The notes under the pieces were generated by a model, which was not told where the DNA came from, made no database searches, and saw only the letters and a program-made list of their open reading frames with translations. Below, in pieces: positions 51,070 through 61,325 of a DNA stretch of 64,000 nucleotides. The position numbers and the translations under genes are program-made. Source of the stretch: Fimbriimonadaceae bacterium (GTDB taxonomy: Bacteria > Armatimonadota > Fimbriimonadia > Fimbriimonadales > Fimbriimonadaceae); contig JADLBH010000037.1 of NCBI GenBank assembly GCA_020847855.1, forward strand, positions 186,001 through 250,000. Reading direction: 5' to 3'. Position 1 is the stretch's first letter. Each line of letters opens with the position of its first letter.

Positions 51070-52812
51070 GTGAAGGGCCTCTTCCGGATTGACCCCAGGA
51101 TCGCAACCGCGCTCGCCAGCCAAAGAAGGCTGGTCGTGGCCGGCCTCGCGTGCTCGGGCGGTGCCGCCCTCCTGCTCGGAGCGACGGCCAAGCTGATCCA
51201 GGCCACGATCAACGCGATCGAGGACAAAGACCTGCGCACGCTCACCCTGGCTTCGGCGGGGGTGGTCGCGATCTATGTCGCTCGGTACTTCCTGGTGCGG
51301 GGCCAGGGGCTGCTCCTGGGTGAAGCGGCCCAGCGGCTCACCGCCGACCTCCGAAAGAAGCTCTTCCGTAAGCTCCAGCGGCTACCGCTCACCTATTTCG
51401 GCGAGCGGAGGAGCGGCGCGATCCAGAGCGTGCTCACGAACGACGTGACCGTGTTCCAGAGCGCGACATCGAGCATCCGCGACATGATTGACGGTCCGCT
51501 CAAGATCTGCGCGGGCATTGCGGCCGCGTTTTGGATGCAGTGGCAGCTCGCGTTGGTCTCGCTCGCGTTCTTCCCGCTCATGAACGCCGTGATCCAGCGG
51601 AACTCGAAGAGGATGAAGTCGGCCCAGGCGGTGGCCCAGAACGACCTCGCCAACCTGAACGGGATCACCCAGGAGCAGATCGCGGGGGTTCGTGTCGTCC
51701 GAGCGTTCGGGGCCGAGGACAAGGCCGCCGAGGTCGTCGAGGAGGCCGTCGAGAAGACGTTTCAGAGCCAGATGGGCACGACCCGACGGATCGCGACGCT
51801 CAAACCCTTGGTCGAGCTCATGGGGGCGGCGGTACTGGGCGCCACGGTCCTCTTGTGCGGATACCTCGCCCAGCGCGGCCAGCTCAGGGTCTCCGATCTC
51901 GCAGCGTTCGTCTACTCGCTGGACATCGTGAACCAAGGTTTCCGTAGCGTGGGCTCGCTTCGGCAAACTTGGGCTCAAGTCGAGGCCGCTGCCGACCGTA
52001 TCCATTCCGAAGTGCTCGACCTACCCGACGGCCAGGAGCTCGCCGCCGGTGGGGACCGGCCCCAGGATGCCCGAGGGGAAATCGAGTTCAAGAACGTTAC
52101 GTTCCGATACCCGGATGGAACGCTCGCGCTCGACGATGTCAGCTTTGTGCTCCCGCCTGGCACGTCGCTCGCCGTGGTGGGGCCGAGCGGTGCCGGGAAG
52201 AGCACCATGGTGGACGTCCTCCTCCGGTTCCACGAGCCCGAATCGGGCGAGATCCTCTTTGACGGAAGGAAGGTGCGCGAACTCGACCTCGATTGGTACC
52301 GGTCGCAGTTTGGCGTCGTTCCCCAGCGAACGTTCCTCTTTGCGGGCACAATCGCGGAGAACATCCGCCTCGGAAAGCCCGAAGCGACGCACGAGGATCT
52401 CACCGAGGCGGCAGTGCTCGCTCATGCGGACGGGTTCATCCGAGGCACGTCAAGCGGCTATGATACGGAGCTTGGCGAGCTGGGGACGAAGGTGAGCGGG
52501 GGGGAGGGCCAGAGGCTCGCGATCGCCCGCGCCCTCGTGCGCAGGCCCAAGGTGCTCGTGCTGGACGAGGCGACCAGCAACCTGGACGCTACGAGCGAGC
52601 GAACCGTCACGGAGGCGTTCGACGACTCGAGCCGTGGGCGGACCACGCTCGTCGTCGCTCATCGGCTCACGACGGCGGCAAGGTTGGACTCGATCCTGGT
52701 CTTGGCGGAAGGCGGCGTGGTGGACCAAGGCTCCCACGAGGAGCTTCTCCGCCGAGGTGGGCTCTACGCCAGCATGTACCAGGCTTTCCTGCATCGGGGC
52801 GAAGGGTCGTGA
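51070..52812 (+). CDS. ABC transporter, fused permease/ATPase (MsbA/MDR type)
   Basis: VVGPSGAGKSTMVDVLLRF; KVSGGEGQRLAIARALVRRPKVLVLDEATSNLD. Confidence 0.95.
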   Translation: MKGLFRIDPRIATALASQRRLVVAGLACSGGAALLLGATAKLIQATINAIEDKDLRTLTLASAGVVAIYVARYFLVRGQGLLLGEAAQRLTADLRKKLFRKLQRLPLTYFGERRSGAIQSVLTNDVTVFQSATSSIRDMIDGPLKICAGIAAAFWMQWQLALVSLAFFPLMNAVIQRNSKRMKSAQAVAQNDLANLNGITQEQIAGVRVVRAFGAEDKAAEVVEEAVEKTFQSQMGTTRRIATLKPLVELMGAAVLGATVLLCGYLAQRGQLRVSDLAAFVYSLDIVNQGFRSVGSLRQTWAQVEAAADRIHSEVLDLPDGQELAAGGDRPQDARGEIEFKNVTFRYPDGTLALDDVSFVLPPGTSLAVVGPSGAGKSTMVDVLLRFHEPESGEILFDGRKVRELDLDWYRSQFGVVPQRTFLFAGTIAENIRLGKPEATHEDLTEAAVLAHADGFIRGTSSGYDTELGELGTKVSGGEGQRLAIARALVRRPKVLVLDEATSNLDATSERTVTEAFDDSSRGRTTLVVAHRLTTAARLDSILVLAEGGVVDQGSHEELLRRGGLYASMYQAFLHRGEGS

Positions 52813-53573
52813 AGGCCCACGATCTCACCATCGGTAGGGACGGCAGAGCGATCGTTTCTGGGATCAACTTGGAGGTCGCCCTTGGCGAGGTCGTGGCCGT
52901 GCTCGGTCCCAACGGATGTGGCAAGACCACACTGCTGGACACGCTCGCCGGGCTCATCCCGCCCATCGCCGGAACAACCCTCGTCTCGGGCCAGCCGCCC
53001 TTCTCGCTCAAGCCCAAGGATCGGGCGCGCCTCGTGGCCGGTATTCCTCAAAGCGAGCCGACCGAACACGGCTTGAGCGCGCTCGAGACGGTCTGTCTGG
53101 GCCGATACGCCTATTCGCAAGGGATCTTTGACACGCGAGAAGACCGCGCCTCCGCAATCGGGGCGCTGGCGAAGGTCAATGCGAAGGGCCTCGCCGCGAG
53201 GCCCCTAGCCTCCCTGAGTGGCGGCGAGCGCCAGCGGGTGTTCTTCGCCAGGGTCTTCGCGCAAGCCGCCGCGTTCCTTGTGGCGGACGAGCCGACCGCA
53301 AACCTCGACCCTGACCACCAGTGCACCGCGGGAAGGCTCCTGTGCGAGTTCGCATCCGAAGGAAAGGGAGTGGTGGTCGCGACCCACGACCTGGCCTGGG
53401 CGGGCTCGTTCGCCGACCGGGCGCTTCTCATCGCGGACGGCCGCGTGGTCGCATGCGCCGAAATCGAGCGGGTACTCGCTCCCGAAGTGCTCCGGGAGGC
53501 GTTTCATAGCCCGTTCTTGTCCTTTGAGGGTCGCGGCAGGCCGATCACGGTGCCCGATCACCTCGGGTCTTAG
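52809..53573 (+). CDS. ABC transporter ATP-binding protein (siderophore/B12-type)
   Basis: VLGPNGCGKTTLLDTLAG; LSGGERQRVFFARVFAQ. Confidence 0.9.
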   Translation: MKAHDLTIGRDGRAIVSGINLEVALGEVVAVLGPNGCGKTTLLDTLAGLIPPIAGTTLVSGQPPFSLKPKDRARLVAGIPQSEPTEHGLSALETVCLGRYAYSQGIFDTREDRASAIGALAKVNAKGLAARPLASLSGGERQRVFFARVFAQAAAFLVADEPTANLDPDHQCTAGRLLCEFASEGKGVVVATHDLAWAGSFADRALLIADGRVVACAEIERVLAPEVLREAFHSPFLSFEGRGRPITVPDHLGS

Positions 53574-53950
53574 TCGCGTTCCTTCTCGATCTCTTCTGCC
53601 CGCTCGGCGGAGTGGGACTCCTCGCGATACCAGTGCGTCGCGATCGAGGAATCGTTGGGTTGAGGGGCGTAGTTCTGAACCGTGGGCAGAACGATGATAG
53701 GGATGTCGGGAACTCCTTCCACCGTGTTTCCTGTGGACGGCTTGGTCTTCGCGATCCCTTCCTTGATGCTCTTGCGCATCTCCGCCTTTTCAGCCATGGA
53801 GAGCGGCTTTGCCGCTACGTTCTGCGCCGTGGTCGCTTGCTCCTGCGCCTCAGCATCGGGTGGCGGGGCCTGCAGGGCGTTCACGACCACGATACCGACC
53901 ACCAGGACGATCCCCGCCGAGGTCAGTAAGGTCTTCGAGTTCATTCCCAT
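53570..53950 (-). CDS. Hypothetical single-TM protein
   Basis: MGMNSKTLLTSAGIVLVVGIVVVNALQAPPP. Confidence 0.55.
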   Translation of the reverse strand: MGMNSKTLLTSAGIVLVVGIVVVNALQAPPPDAEAQEQATTAQNVAAKPLSMAEKAEMRKSIKEGIAKTKPSTGNTVEGVPDIPIIVLPTVQNYAPQPNDSSIATHWYREESHSAERAEEIEKERD

Positions 53951-53992
53951 CGTTTCTCCATTCTACTGGCACCGAACGGCAATACTGGAACC

Positions 53993-55030
53993 GTGCGGCC
54001 CGTGGTTGCCTTAGACGCTCGCCTGGTCTCCAGCCAGAGCACCGGGGACAGCACCTATTGGCGCGGGCTCCTTTCCGGCTTCGCGGAACTCCGAGCGGAC
54101 GTTGATCTGCTGCTCCTTTCCAACGCCCCTCCTGCGGAGAACGTTCCCTCAGTGCCAGGGGCGAGATGGCTTCAGGTCGGCTCCTCCAATCCGCGTCTCT
54201 GGAGCTTGCTCGGGTTCCCGCTCGCGGCTCGACGCCTCGGTGCGAACGTGATCCATACCCAGTACTCTCTCTCCCCGCTGGCGGGAAGGCGCGGGGTGAC
54301 CACGGTCCACGATGTCTCGTTCCTCATCGAGCCGAGGTGGTTCGAGCCCAAAAATCGGTACATCCTGGCTCGGTCCGTGCCCTCCTCGCTCGCTCGGTGC
54401 GCGCGCGCGATCACGGTGAGCGAAACCTCCCGTGAAGAAATCGAGCGGTTTGTCCCTGCCGCCAGAGGCAAGCTCGTCGTCACCCATTTGGCACCGGCTC
54501 CGGGCGTCGATCCTCCCGGCGACCTGGGCGGGCTACGGGTACCCGACCGCTTTCTGCTCGCCATCGGGACACCCTGGAAGCGCAAGAACCTATCGTTGGC
54601 GATCGAGACCGCCCGCCTCGCTGGGATGCCGCTCGTGCTCACGGGCCGGGCCAAGCCCGGGACGGACGATGGGGCGGTCCGAGTCGGATACGTCTCGGAA
54701 CAAGTCCTCTCGGCCCTCTACACCCGCGCCGTCGCCCTCCTCGTGCCCTCCCTGCACGAAGGTTTCGGGCTCCCCGTGGTGGAAGCGTTCGCGTGCGGAT
54801 GCCCGGTGGTGTGCTCGCAAGGAGGCTCGCTCCCCGAGATCGCTGGAGGGGCGGCCCTCGTGGTGACTGGGTTCGAGGCCAAGGATTGGGCGGAGCAAGT
54901 TTCCCGCGTCACCCAGGATGAGAGTATCCTCGGCGCAATGAGCTTGCGAGGACGGGAACGTGCGCTAGACTTCTCCTGGAGGAAGTGCGCGGAACGAACC
55001 CTAGAGGTTTATCGGGAGGTCGCGGGTTGA
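53993..55030 (+). CDS. Group 1 (GT4) glycosyltransferase
   Basis: VPSLHEGFGLPVVEAFACGCPVVCSQGGSLPEIAGGAALV. Confidence 0.93.
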   Translation: MRPVVALDARLVSSQSTGDSTYWRGLLSGFAELRADVDLLLLSNAPPAENVPSVPGARWLQVGSSNPRLWSLLGFPLAARRLGANVIHTQYSLSPLAGRRGVTTVHDVSFLIEPRWFEPKNRYILARSVPSSLARCARAITVSETSREEIERFVPAARGKLVVTHLAPAPGVDPPGDLGGLRVPDRFLLAIGTPWKRKNLSLAIETARLAGMPLVLTGRAKPGTDDGAVRVGYVSEQVLSALYTRAVALLVPSLHEGFGLPVVEAFACGCPVVCSQGGSLPEIAGGAALVVTGFEAKDWAEQVSRVTQDESILGAMSLRGRERALDFSWRKCAERTLEVYREVAG

Positions 55031-55188
55031 TCGAGCCTTCGCTCTTGGAGATCCTCGCTTGCCCCGCCTGCGAGACTCGGCCGCCCTTGCGCCAGGATCG
55101 GGACGAGCTCAAGTGCGACCTTTGCGGGAGGTCGTTCCCGATCGTGGACGGTATCCCTAACCTTTTGGTTGAGGACGGGGGCGAGTAG
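55027..55188 (+). CDS. Trm112/UPF0434 family protein
   Basis: LLEILACPACETRPPLRQDRDELKCDLCGRSFPIVDGIPNLL. Confidence 0.85.
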   Translation: MIEPSLLEILACPACETRPPLRQDRDELKCDLCGRSFPIVDGIPNLLVEDGGE

Positions 55189-55644
55189 GTGCCGCTCAAC
55201 CCGATCCAGGTGCTCGTGCTTCACGGGCCAAATCTAAACCTCACAGGTTTTCGGGAGCCCGACCTTTATGGAAAGCAGGACCTGGCGGAGATTGACCAGG
55301 ACATCCATCAGGAGGCGGAACGGCTCGGACTCGTCGTGCGAACCCTCCAGTCCAACCACGAGGGTGTCCTCATTGACACGCTCCATGAGCATAGATCCTG
55401 GGCCCAGGCGGTGATCGTGAATCCTGGAGCTCTGGGGCACTACTCCTACGCACTGCGCGACGCCCTCCAAGCCCTCCGGCTCCCGATCATCGAGGTCCAT
55501 CTCACGAACACCAAGGCCAGGGAGGAGTTTCGCCACACTAGCGTGATCTCCGAGGTGTGTATCGGCTCGATCCAGGGCTTTGGCGCCTTGGGATACTTGC
55601 TCGCGCTGCGAGCCGTGACCGGTACCGGCGTGGGGGAGCAGTGA
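55189..55644 (+). CDS. aroQ: 3-dehydroquinate dehydratase type II
   Basis: [45 protein letters not shown]. Confidence 0.95.
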   Translation: MPLNPIQVLVLHGPNLNLTGFREPDLYGKQDLAEIDQDIHQEAERLGLVVRTLQSNHEGVLIDTLHEHRSWAQAVIVNPGALGHYSYALRDALQALRLPIIEVHLTNTKAREEFRHTSVISEVCIGSIQGFGALGYLLALRAVTGTGVGEQ

Positions 55645-56708
55645 GCAATCTCCTCCGCTTACAGGCTGCCCTCTCAACGACCGAGTGCCCGGCGGTGGTG
55701 CTCACCGACATGAACAACGTGCGGTGGGTGAGCGGCTTCACCGGCTCGTTCGGCCAAGCCTGGGTCACTCAGAACCGAGCCGCGTTCGTGACGGACAGCC
55801 GGTACGCGATCCAAGCCGCCGAGCAAGTCGAAGGCTTCGACTTGAACGTCTTTGCCGCTCCCAAAAACCTGACGGAGACCATGACGGAGGTGGTCGCGAA
55901 CCTGGCCTTGAACTCGGTCATGTTTGAGACCAGCTTGAGCGTCGCCACCTGGACAGAGTGGAAGGCGAAGTTCCCTGGGCTCACGCTCGTCCCGGCTGAG
56001 GACCTGATGAAGCCCCTGCGCATGGTCAAGACCGAGGACGATGTGAGGCGGATCCAGGAAGCCTGCCGACTCGCCGATGCTTGCATGTCGCACGCTCGCC
56101 GGATGCTTCAGCCGGGCGTGACGGAATACGACGTCGGTTTGGACATCGAGTTCTACTTCCGCCGAAACGGGGCCGAGGTCGGCTTCAGCCCTATCGTCGC
56201 GAGCGGGCCCAACAGCGCCCGGCCCCATGCGACGCCGGGCGAACGAAAGTTCGAGGTCGGCGATTTCGTCACCCTCGATCTGGGCGGCAGGCTCGATGGG
56301 TATTGCAGCGACATCACCAGGACGTTCGTGATCGGCAAGGCTTCCGACCGGCACCGGGAGGTCTACGAGGCCGTGCTCGCGGCAGAGCAGGCGGCGATTG
56401 CGGCGATTCGGCCGGGGATGACGGGCAAGGAGGTGGACGCAGTAGCCCGCGACCTCCTCGCCAACCAGGGCCTCGCGCAGTACTTCGGGCACGGCCTCGG
56501 ACACGGGCTCGGGCTCCAAGTCCACGATCCTGGGGGTCTGAGTACCCGCTCGACCGACAAGATCGAGGTGGGCCAAGTCTGGACGATCGAGCCTGGGGTC
56601 TATATCGAGGGCTTCGGTGGTGTGCGCATCGAGGACGATGTGCTCGTTACCAAGGACGGCGCCCAAGTCTTGACCCACGTTGACCGCAGCCTTCAAGAGT
56701 TGACATGA
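55641..56708 (+). CDS. Xaa-Pro aminopeptidase (M24B)
   Basis: [56 protein letters not shown]. Confidence 0.95.
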   Translation: MSNLLRLQAALSTTECPAVVLTDMNNVRWVSGFTGSFGQAWVTQNRAAFVTDSRYAIQAAEQVEGFDLNVFAAPKNLTETMTEVVANLALNSVMFETSLSVATWTEWKAKFPGLTLVPAEDLMKPLRMVKTEDDVRRIQEACRLADACMSHARRMLQPGVTEYDVGLDIEFYFRRNGAEVGFSPIVASGPNSARPHATPGERKFEVGDFVTLDLGGRLDGYCSDITRTFVIGKASDRHREVYEAVLAAEQAAIAAIRPGMTGKEVDAVARDLLANQGLAQYFGHGLGHGLGLQVHDPGGLSTRSTDKIEVGQVWTIEPGVYIEGFGGVRIEDDVLVTKDGAQVLTHVDRSLQELT

Positions 56709-57526
56709 GCTCAGGGGCCCTGCTTCGCCTGGAGGGCGCAGCGACAAGGAAGAACTCCCGTGGCTTGAGCCTTTCCGTGATGCCTGGGGACGGCTGGGCC
56801 CTGATGGGCGACCGTCGGAGCGACGTGGACCGCCTCTACAAGTCCTTGGTCGCGGGCGATGTCGAACGAGGGTCGGTCGAGCAGCCTGCACAGGCTTCCT
56901 CCCCCTTCAAGCCCGGAAGGATGAACACTCGCGCCACGGTGGGAGGAGCCTTCAAGCGGCACGAAGGCGTAGCCTCGGCCCGCGCCCTCAGCGCCATGGG
57001 CTTGTGGGACGAGCTAGGGCGCGAGGTCGGTGCCCTCGACGAGGAGGAAACGGCGGCACTCCACCTTGCTTACTTGCTTTCGCAGCCCGGTCCGCTTCAT
57101 TTCCTGGGAAGGTGGGCCGACCTGCTCTCGCCTTGGAGGACCGCAGGGTTCTTCACGCTGCTGGACGAGGTGCTGGAGCTAGGGCAGGCCGTGTTTGCTT
57201 CCACTTCACGGGCGGAGACCGCAGCACGCTTGGGGAAGGTCGTCGTCTTGAAGGCGGACGACCCGCGGTTCGCAGGCCCTGTGGGGGATCTAATCGTCCA
57301 GGCGCGACCGGACGAACTAATCGTGGAGACCGACGAACCAGCGGCCGTCGCAGCCATGGCCGCCCCGTTCACAATGCGAGTAACTGTACTACCGGGAGAG
57401 CTCCATATCCAAGCCGCAGACGGCCAGGCGCTCGCAGCCAGGCTGCTCACCTCGGGCTACGGTCACATTCGTTCGGTGGTCGTGCGTGCCCCGACCCTGG
57501 AGGACGCTCTCCTCCAAGCCACCTAG
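56705..57526 (+). CDS. Degenerate ABC-ATPase-like protein (Walker A and signature lost)
   Basis: LRLEGAATRKNSRGLSLSVMPGDGWALMGDRRSDVDRLYKSLVAGDVERGSV parallels an ABC N-domain; ends in APTLEDALLQAT (cf. PSLEDVFLxLT). Confidence 0.6.
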   Translation: MSSGALLRLEGAATRKNSRGLSLSVMPGDGWALMGDRRSDVDRLYKSLVAGDVERGSVEQPAQASSPFKPGRMNTRATVGGAFKRHEGVASARALSAMGLWDELGREVGALDEEETAALHLAYLLSQPGPLHFLGRWADLLSPWRTAGFFTLLDEVLELGQAVFASTSRAETAARLGKVVVLKADDPRFAGPVGDLIVQARPDELIVETDEPAAVAAMAAPFTMRVTVLPGELHIQAADGQALAARLLTSGYGHIRSVVVRAPTLEDALLQAT

Positions 57527-59352
57527 CGGAAGACCCGAAGGTCGCCTTGGCGAAGGGTGACCCCGGTCGCGTCGAAGTGCTCGAGCAAGGGGATCGCCCA
57601 GCGGCGGCTTGTGCCGATGGCGTCTCGAAACTCCGAGGCGGCGAACCCATTGCCACGAAGGGACGTGGCGGCACGGTCGGCGATGGCGCTCACCCCTTTC
57701 ACCGAGTAGACGATCCCATCGGCGATCCGCACAAGCTCCCCGGCCGCGATCCCGACCTTGATCATCTCCGCCACGGTCTGTACCGGCACTCGGAGGGCCT
57801 CGGCAAGGCCCTGCTCATCCGGCACGGAGGCCCCACTGGAGTCGAGAGCCCCCACGATCCGATCCAGCATCTCGCGCTGGCGTGGGTTCAACCTGGGGCC
57901 TCTGCCTGTCAATCCGACTTGCGCACCACGAACCTGGACATGCCCTGTCTTGACCATCCGCGAGATCACCGCATCGAGCACCTTTCTCGGCAGATCGGCA
58001 CCCGAGGCGCGCAGGGCCTGCTCCCGGTCGAACGCGGCCCGCTCGGGGAAGCGGTCGTGCAGGTTCGCCAAGGCATGCCCGATGCGCTCTCCGAGGTTCT
58101 CAAGACCCTGGAACGTGAGCCACCGGGTGCCTGCCCGAACGATCTTTCCATCCGCCTCGAGCCTCCGCAATTCTTCGCCCAGCGTCGAGGCCAGAGTGCC
58201 GAGGTTTCTCGCGAGCTCCCCTGCTTCCAGTCCCTGCGGATGTTGGGCCAACGCACCAAGGATCCCGTCGTTTGCAGAAAGCGTCGGCGGTAGTGCCGAT
58301 TTTTTGCGAGGCTCGGCGATGGGGACCAGCACCGTCCCGCCCCCCAGGAGCCTGGGTGGACTGAAGTCGCGAACGATCAAGGGCTGCCCGCGAACTACGG
58401 CCACGACACGTTCGAACCGGAGTTGGGAGACTTTCGGTTCCGGGTCGTGGTGGAACACTTTGGCGACCGCCTCGTCGGCACCGATCGAGACCCTGACCCG
58501 CCGGGCATGGGTCGGCCGTTGGAGCCAGCGGATCTCCGCGTCCACAACGGTGCTCTCCAGCACCGTGCCCACCGAGCCCACAGTTTGGCCACGCTCGATC
58601 CCCTTCGCGCCCGGCCCCACAAGATTCAACCCAGTTCGCTGGCCTCTTTCCGCGCTTGGGCGCACGGAGCCGTGACCTTGAACCGATTTCACTCGGACCA
58701 CCCCTCCACCGGGTTGCACGACAGCCTCCGTTCCGGCCGCAACCCTGCCTTGCATCAGGGTACCGGTCACGACAAGGCCGTGCCCCTTCACGGTGAAACA
58801 CCGGTCAACCGGCAGATACCACGGTCCCTCGGCAACCATGGCACCTTGGGCGACCGCGAGAGCCAAGGCTGCGCGAAGCTCGTCCAGGCCTGCCCCTGTA
58901 GCACTCGAGACTGGCACAACCGGGGATCCTGCGAACCGAGTTTCGGCGAGGAGGGCATGGACGTCGAGCGTCGCAAACTCGACTTGATCCTCGTCTGCGA
59001 GGTCGGACTTCGTGAGCGCCACTACGAGATGGGTGACGGGAAGGAGATCGAGGATTTGGAGGTGCTCGCGAGTCTGGGGCATCACGGCTTCGTTCGCGGC
59101 CACGCACAAGAGTGCAACGTCAACCCCCAACGCTCCGACGAGCATGTTCGACAGGAAACGTTCGTGGCCCGGCACGTCCACGATGGAGACCTCGGGGAAG
59201 CCCGGAAGCGCGATCCGCGCGAATCCGATGTCAATCGTCATCCCGCGCCGCGCCTCTTCGGGCAAGCGGTCGGTCTCGGTCCCGGTCAGGGCACGGATCA
59301 ACGACGTCTTGCCATGGTCCACATGGCCCGACGTTCCAATGAGCAAAGCCAT
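57523..59352 (-). CDS. selB: Selenocysteine-specific elongation factor
   Basis: MALLIGTSGHVDHGKTSLIRALTGTETDRLPEEARRGMTIDIGFA; DVPGHERFLSNMLVG; C-terminal winged-helix-like region. Confidence 0.93.
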   Translation of the reverse strand: MALLIGTSGHVDHGKTSLIRALTGTETDRLPEEARRGMTIDIGFARIALPGFPEVSIVDVPGHERFLSNMLVGALGVDVALLCVAANEAVMPQTREHLQILDLLPVTHLVVALTKSDLADEDQVEFATLDVHALLAETRFAGSPVVPVSSATGAGLDELRAALALAVAQGAMVAEGPWYLPVDRCFTVKGHGLVVTGTLMQGRVAAGTEAVVQPGGGVVRVKSVQGHGSVRPSAERGQRTGLNLVGPGAKGIERGQTVGSVGTVLESTVVDAEIRWLQRPTHARRVRVSIGADEAVAKVFHHDPEPKVSQLRFERVVAVVRGQPLIVRDFSPPRLLGGGTVLVPIAEPRKKSALPPTLSANDGILGALAQHPQGLEAGELARNLGTLASTLGEELRRLEADGKIVRAGTRWLTFQGLENLGERIGHALANLHDRFPERAAFDREQALRASGADLPRKVLDAVISRMVKTGHVQVRGAQVGLTGRGPRLNPRQREMLDRIVGALDSSGASVPDEQGLAEALRVPVQTVAEMIKVGIAAGELVRIADGIVYSVKGVSAIADRAATSLRGNGFAASEFRDAIGTSRRWAIPLLEHFDATGVTLRQGDLRVFR

Positions 59353-60221
59353 TACGCCTCGAGAGCGGAACACTCGTGCATCTGGGGCTCGCCACCGGTC
59401 CAAGACCAGTAGGGGAACGTACCTTGGGTCACCGCCGCACCGAAGTTTCCATCTCGGGCGATCGCCATCACGGCGCAAGCCATCTCGCGCGAGCCGGGAA
59501 GCCGGCGGAGCATGTAGCGGACCGTCTCGTCGCACGCCTCCTGCGCACTCATGCCGGAAGCCATCCCCCGAACGGTTCGATAGGAGGCACACGCCCTCCA
59601 GAGCTGCTCGCCCCAACCCGTGGCCCCCGCGCAGCCGGCCTCGTCGTCCGCATAGATCCCGGAGCCCACGATGGGCGAATCACCTACCCGGCCCGGAACC
59701 TTGAACCCCAGGCCGCTGGTAGAACTTGCCGCGGTCACCTTGCCGTCCTGGTTTCCCAGCACGGTCACAGTGTCGTGGGCGGTGTGCACGTACTTCTCCT
59801 TGACCTCGGGCCTCTCGAGGTACTCGGCGAACCTTGCCCGCGACTCCGCGGTGTCCAAGCACTGTTCCTTGAGTCCGTGCTGCTCGGCGAACCGCTTCGC
59901 CTGCTGTCCGGCGATCATCACGTGCGGAGTTCGTTCCATGACCCAGCGCGCCACCGTGATCGCGGGAAGGATTCCTTGCAGGGCGCACACGGAACCGGCG
60001 GTCAGATCGGAGCCCACCATCACGCTCGCATCAAGCTCGATCACGCCCTCGCTGTTGGGAAGGGCGCCTCGGCCGATCGCGACCAAGTGCGGGTCGTCCT
60101 CGGCAGCAACGAGCCCAGCCTCCAGGGCGTCCAACATCGAACCGCCCGCCTGCAAACGAGCCACTGCGCTTCGGATCGCGACCTCGCCGGGTTCGTTCCA
60201 AGTTGAGAGGACTGCTCGCAT
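59352..60221 (-). CDS. Ntn-hydrolase, isoaspartyl peptidase/N4-(beta-GlcNAc)-asparaginase family
   Basis: AHDTVTVLGNQDGKVTAASSTSGLGFKVPGRVGDSPIVGSGIYADDEAGCAGATGWGE. Confidence 0.92.
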   Translation of the reverse strand: MRAVLSTWNEPGEVAIRSAVARLQAGGSMLDALEAGLVAAEDDPHLVAIGRGALPNSEGVIELDASVMVGSDLTAGSVCALQGILPAITVARWVMERTPHVMIAGQQAKRFAEQHGLKEQCLDTAESRARFAEYLERPEVKEKYVHTAHDTVTVLGNQDGKVTAASSTSGLGFKVPGRVGDSPIVGSGIYADDEAGCAGATGWGEQLWRACASYRTVRGMASGMSAQEACDETVRYMLRRLPGSREMACAVMAIARDGNFGAAVTQGTFPYWSWTGGEPQMHECSALEA

Positions 60222-60252
60222 ACAGGCCTTGAAGTTACCCGCACGTCCTCGG

Positions 60253-60669
60253 CTACTCACGCCGGGTCGGGGCTCTCGCTCCAAACATGGCCGCGTTTGG
60301 GCCAGGGGCCGTGCCTTGGGCAAACTCGTCCAGCATGGCGCGTGCTTGAGACTCGAAGACGTAGGATCCGTCCACGGTTCCCTGCCAAACGTTCTCCACG
60401 ACCCACGGGGGCACACCAAGGTAGACGACTCGCTCTGGGGTCGCGAGTTCCACGCTGAACATCATGGCGGCACCCTCTTCGTTGAAAAAGGGGAACTCGA
60501 GGACGACGGAGTGCGGCGAGGGCAACATGGCCCCAAGGCGGGGCTTCCCGTAGGCTCTAGCCTGGGCCAAACGGGTCCCGTCGAACTTCCCTAGGCTCGG
60601 GTCGAGCCCGCGGTCGAGCTCGAGCAAGATGAGGGTTCGGGCCTCCGCCGTGAAGCTGGCAAACGTCAC
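60253..60669 (-). CDS. Hypothetical protein
   Basis: 138-aa ORF in an operon-like context; no family recognised. Confidence 0.5.
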   Translation of the reverse strand: MTFASFTAEARTLILLELDRGLDPSLGKFDGTRLAQARAYGKPRLGAMLPSPHSVVLEFPFFNEEGAAMMFSVELATPERVVYLGVPPWVVENVWQGTVDGSYVFESQARAMLDEFAQGTAPGPNAAMFGARAPTRRE

Positions 60670-61310
60670 GGCTCCACGCTACCCACCGGTCGCGTGAGGC
60701 CGCTAGGAATCGAGCCGTTGACGACCCAAAGGGAGAGGTCTTGCCGCAAGCGACGGCCGATGCTTCGGTTGCCCCAGTGAGTTCGGGCCTCGCGTGGTTC
60801 GATCAGGGCCCGTACCGCCTGACCTTCGATCAACGCGTCGAGAACCACCCATCCTCCTAGCCCCAACCAGCTATGAGCGTTCCAAGCGCGACCCACGGCG
60901 ATCACGTCACTCCGGTTCAGTTGGACGGTCGTCGCATCCCCAAAGAGTTCGAGACTGTCTTCGGTGACGAAGAGCCAACCGACCTCTTCGTGCGGATCGA
61001 GCGCGCTCCGATACCGAGGCCCCGCGAAGCCGACGAACATCCTTGCGGCGAGGCTCCGAGTCCGGAAACGGTCGAGCCGGGTCTCCATCGTGCGCCGTAC
61101 CGCCTGGTTGCCCACCAGCCCCAGAAAGTTCACGGAGAGCCACCCGACCAGGGGGAAGGCTGCCATCAGGCCGAGGGTCCGCGGCGACAGACCGTCCTTT
61201 GGGAGGGTCGTCGCGAGCAGGGCGAGCACGACCAGTGGCGCAACCATGGGGAGCAGGTTCGCGAAGACCTTGGGTCCGGACGTCCAGACTCGGCCAACGG
61301 ACTTGCCCAT
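60666..61310 (-). CDS. Hypothetical membrane protein
   Basis: Two N-terminal TM segments; start chosen at cat 61308-61310. Confidence 0.55.
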   Translation of the reverse strand: MGKSVGRVWTSGPKVFANLLPMVAPLVVLALLATTLPKDGLSPRTLGLMAAFPLVGWLSVNFLGLVGNQAVRRTMETRLDRFRTRSLAARMFVGFAGPRYRSALDPHEEVGWLFVTEDSLELFGDATTVQLNRSDVIAVGRAWNAHSWLGLGGWVVLDALIEGQAVRALIEPREARTHWGNRSIGRRLRQDLSLWVVNGSIPSGLTRPVGSVEP

Positions 61311-61325
61311 AGTATCCTTGAGACT

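Noticed and set aside
52809-53573. Lone siderophore-type ABC ATPase considered part of an iron-uptake cluster
   Set aside because: No cognate permease or binding protein nearby; reported only as an ATP-binding protein.
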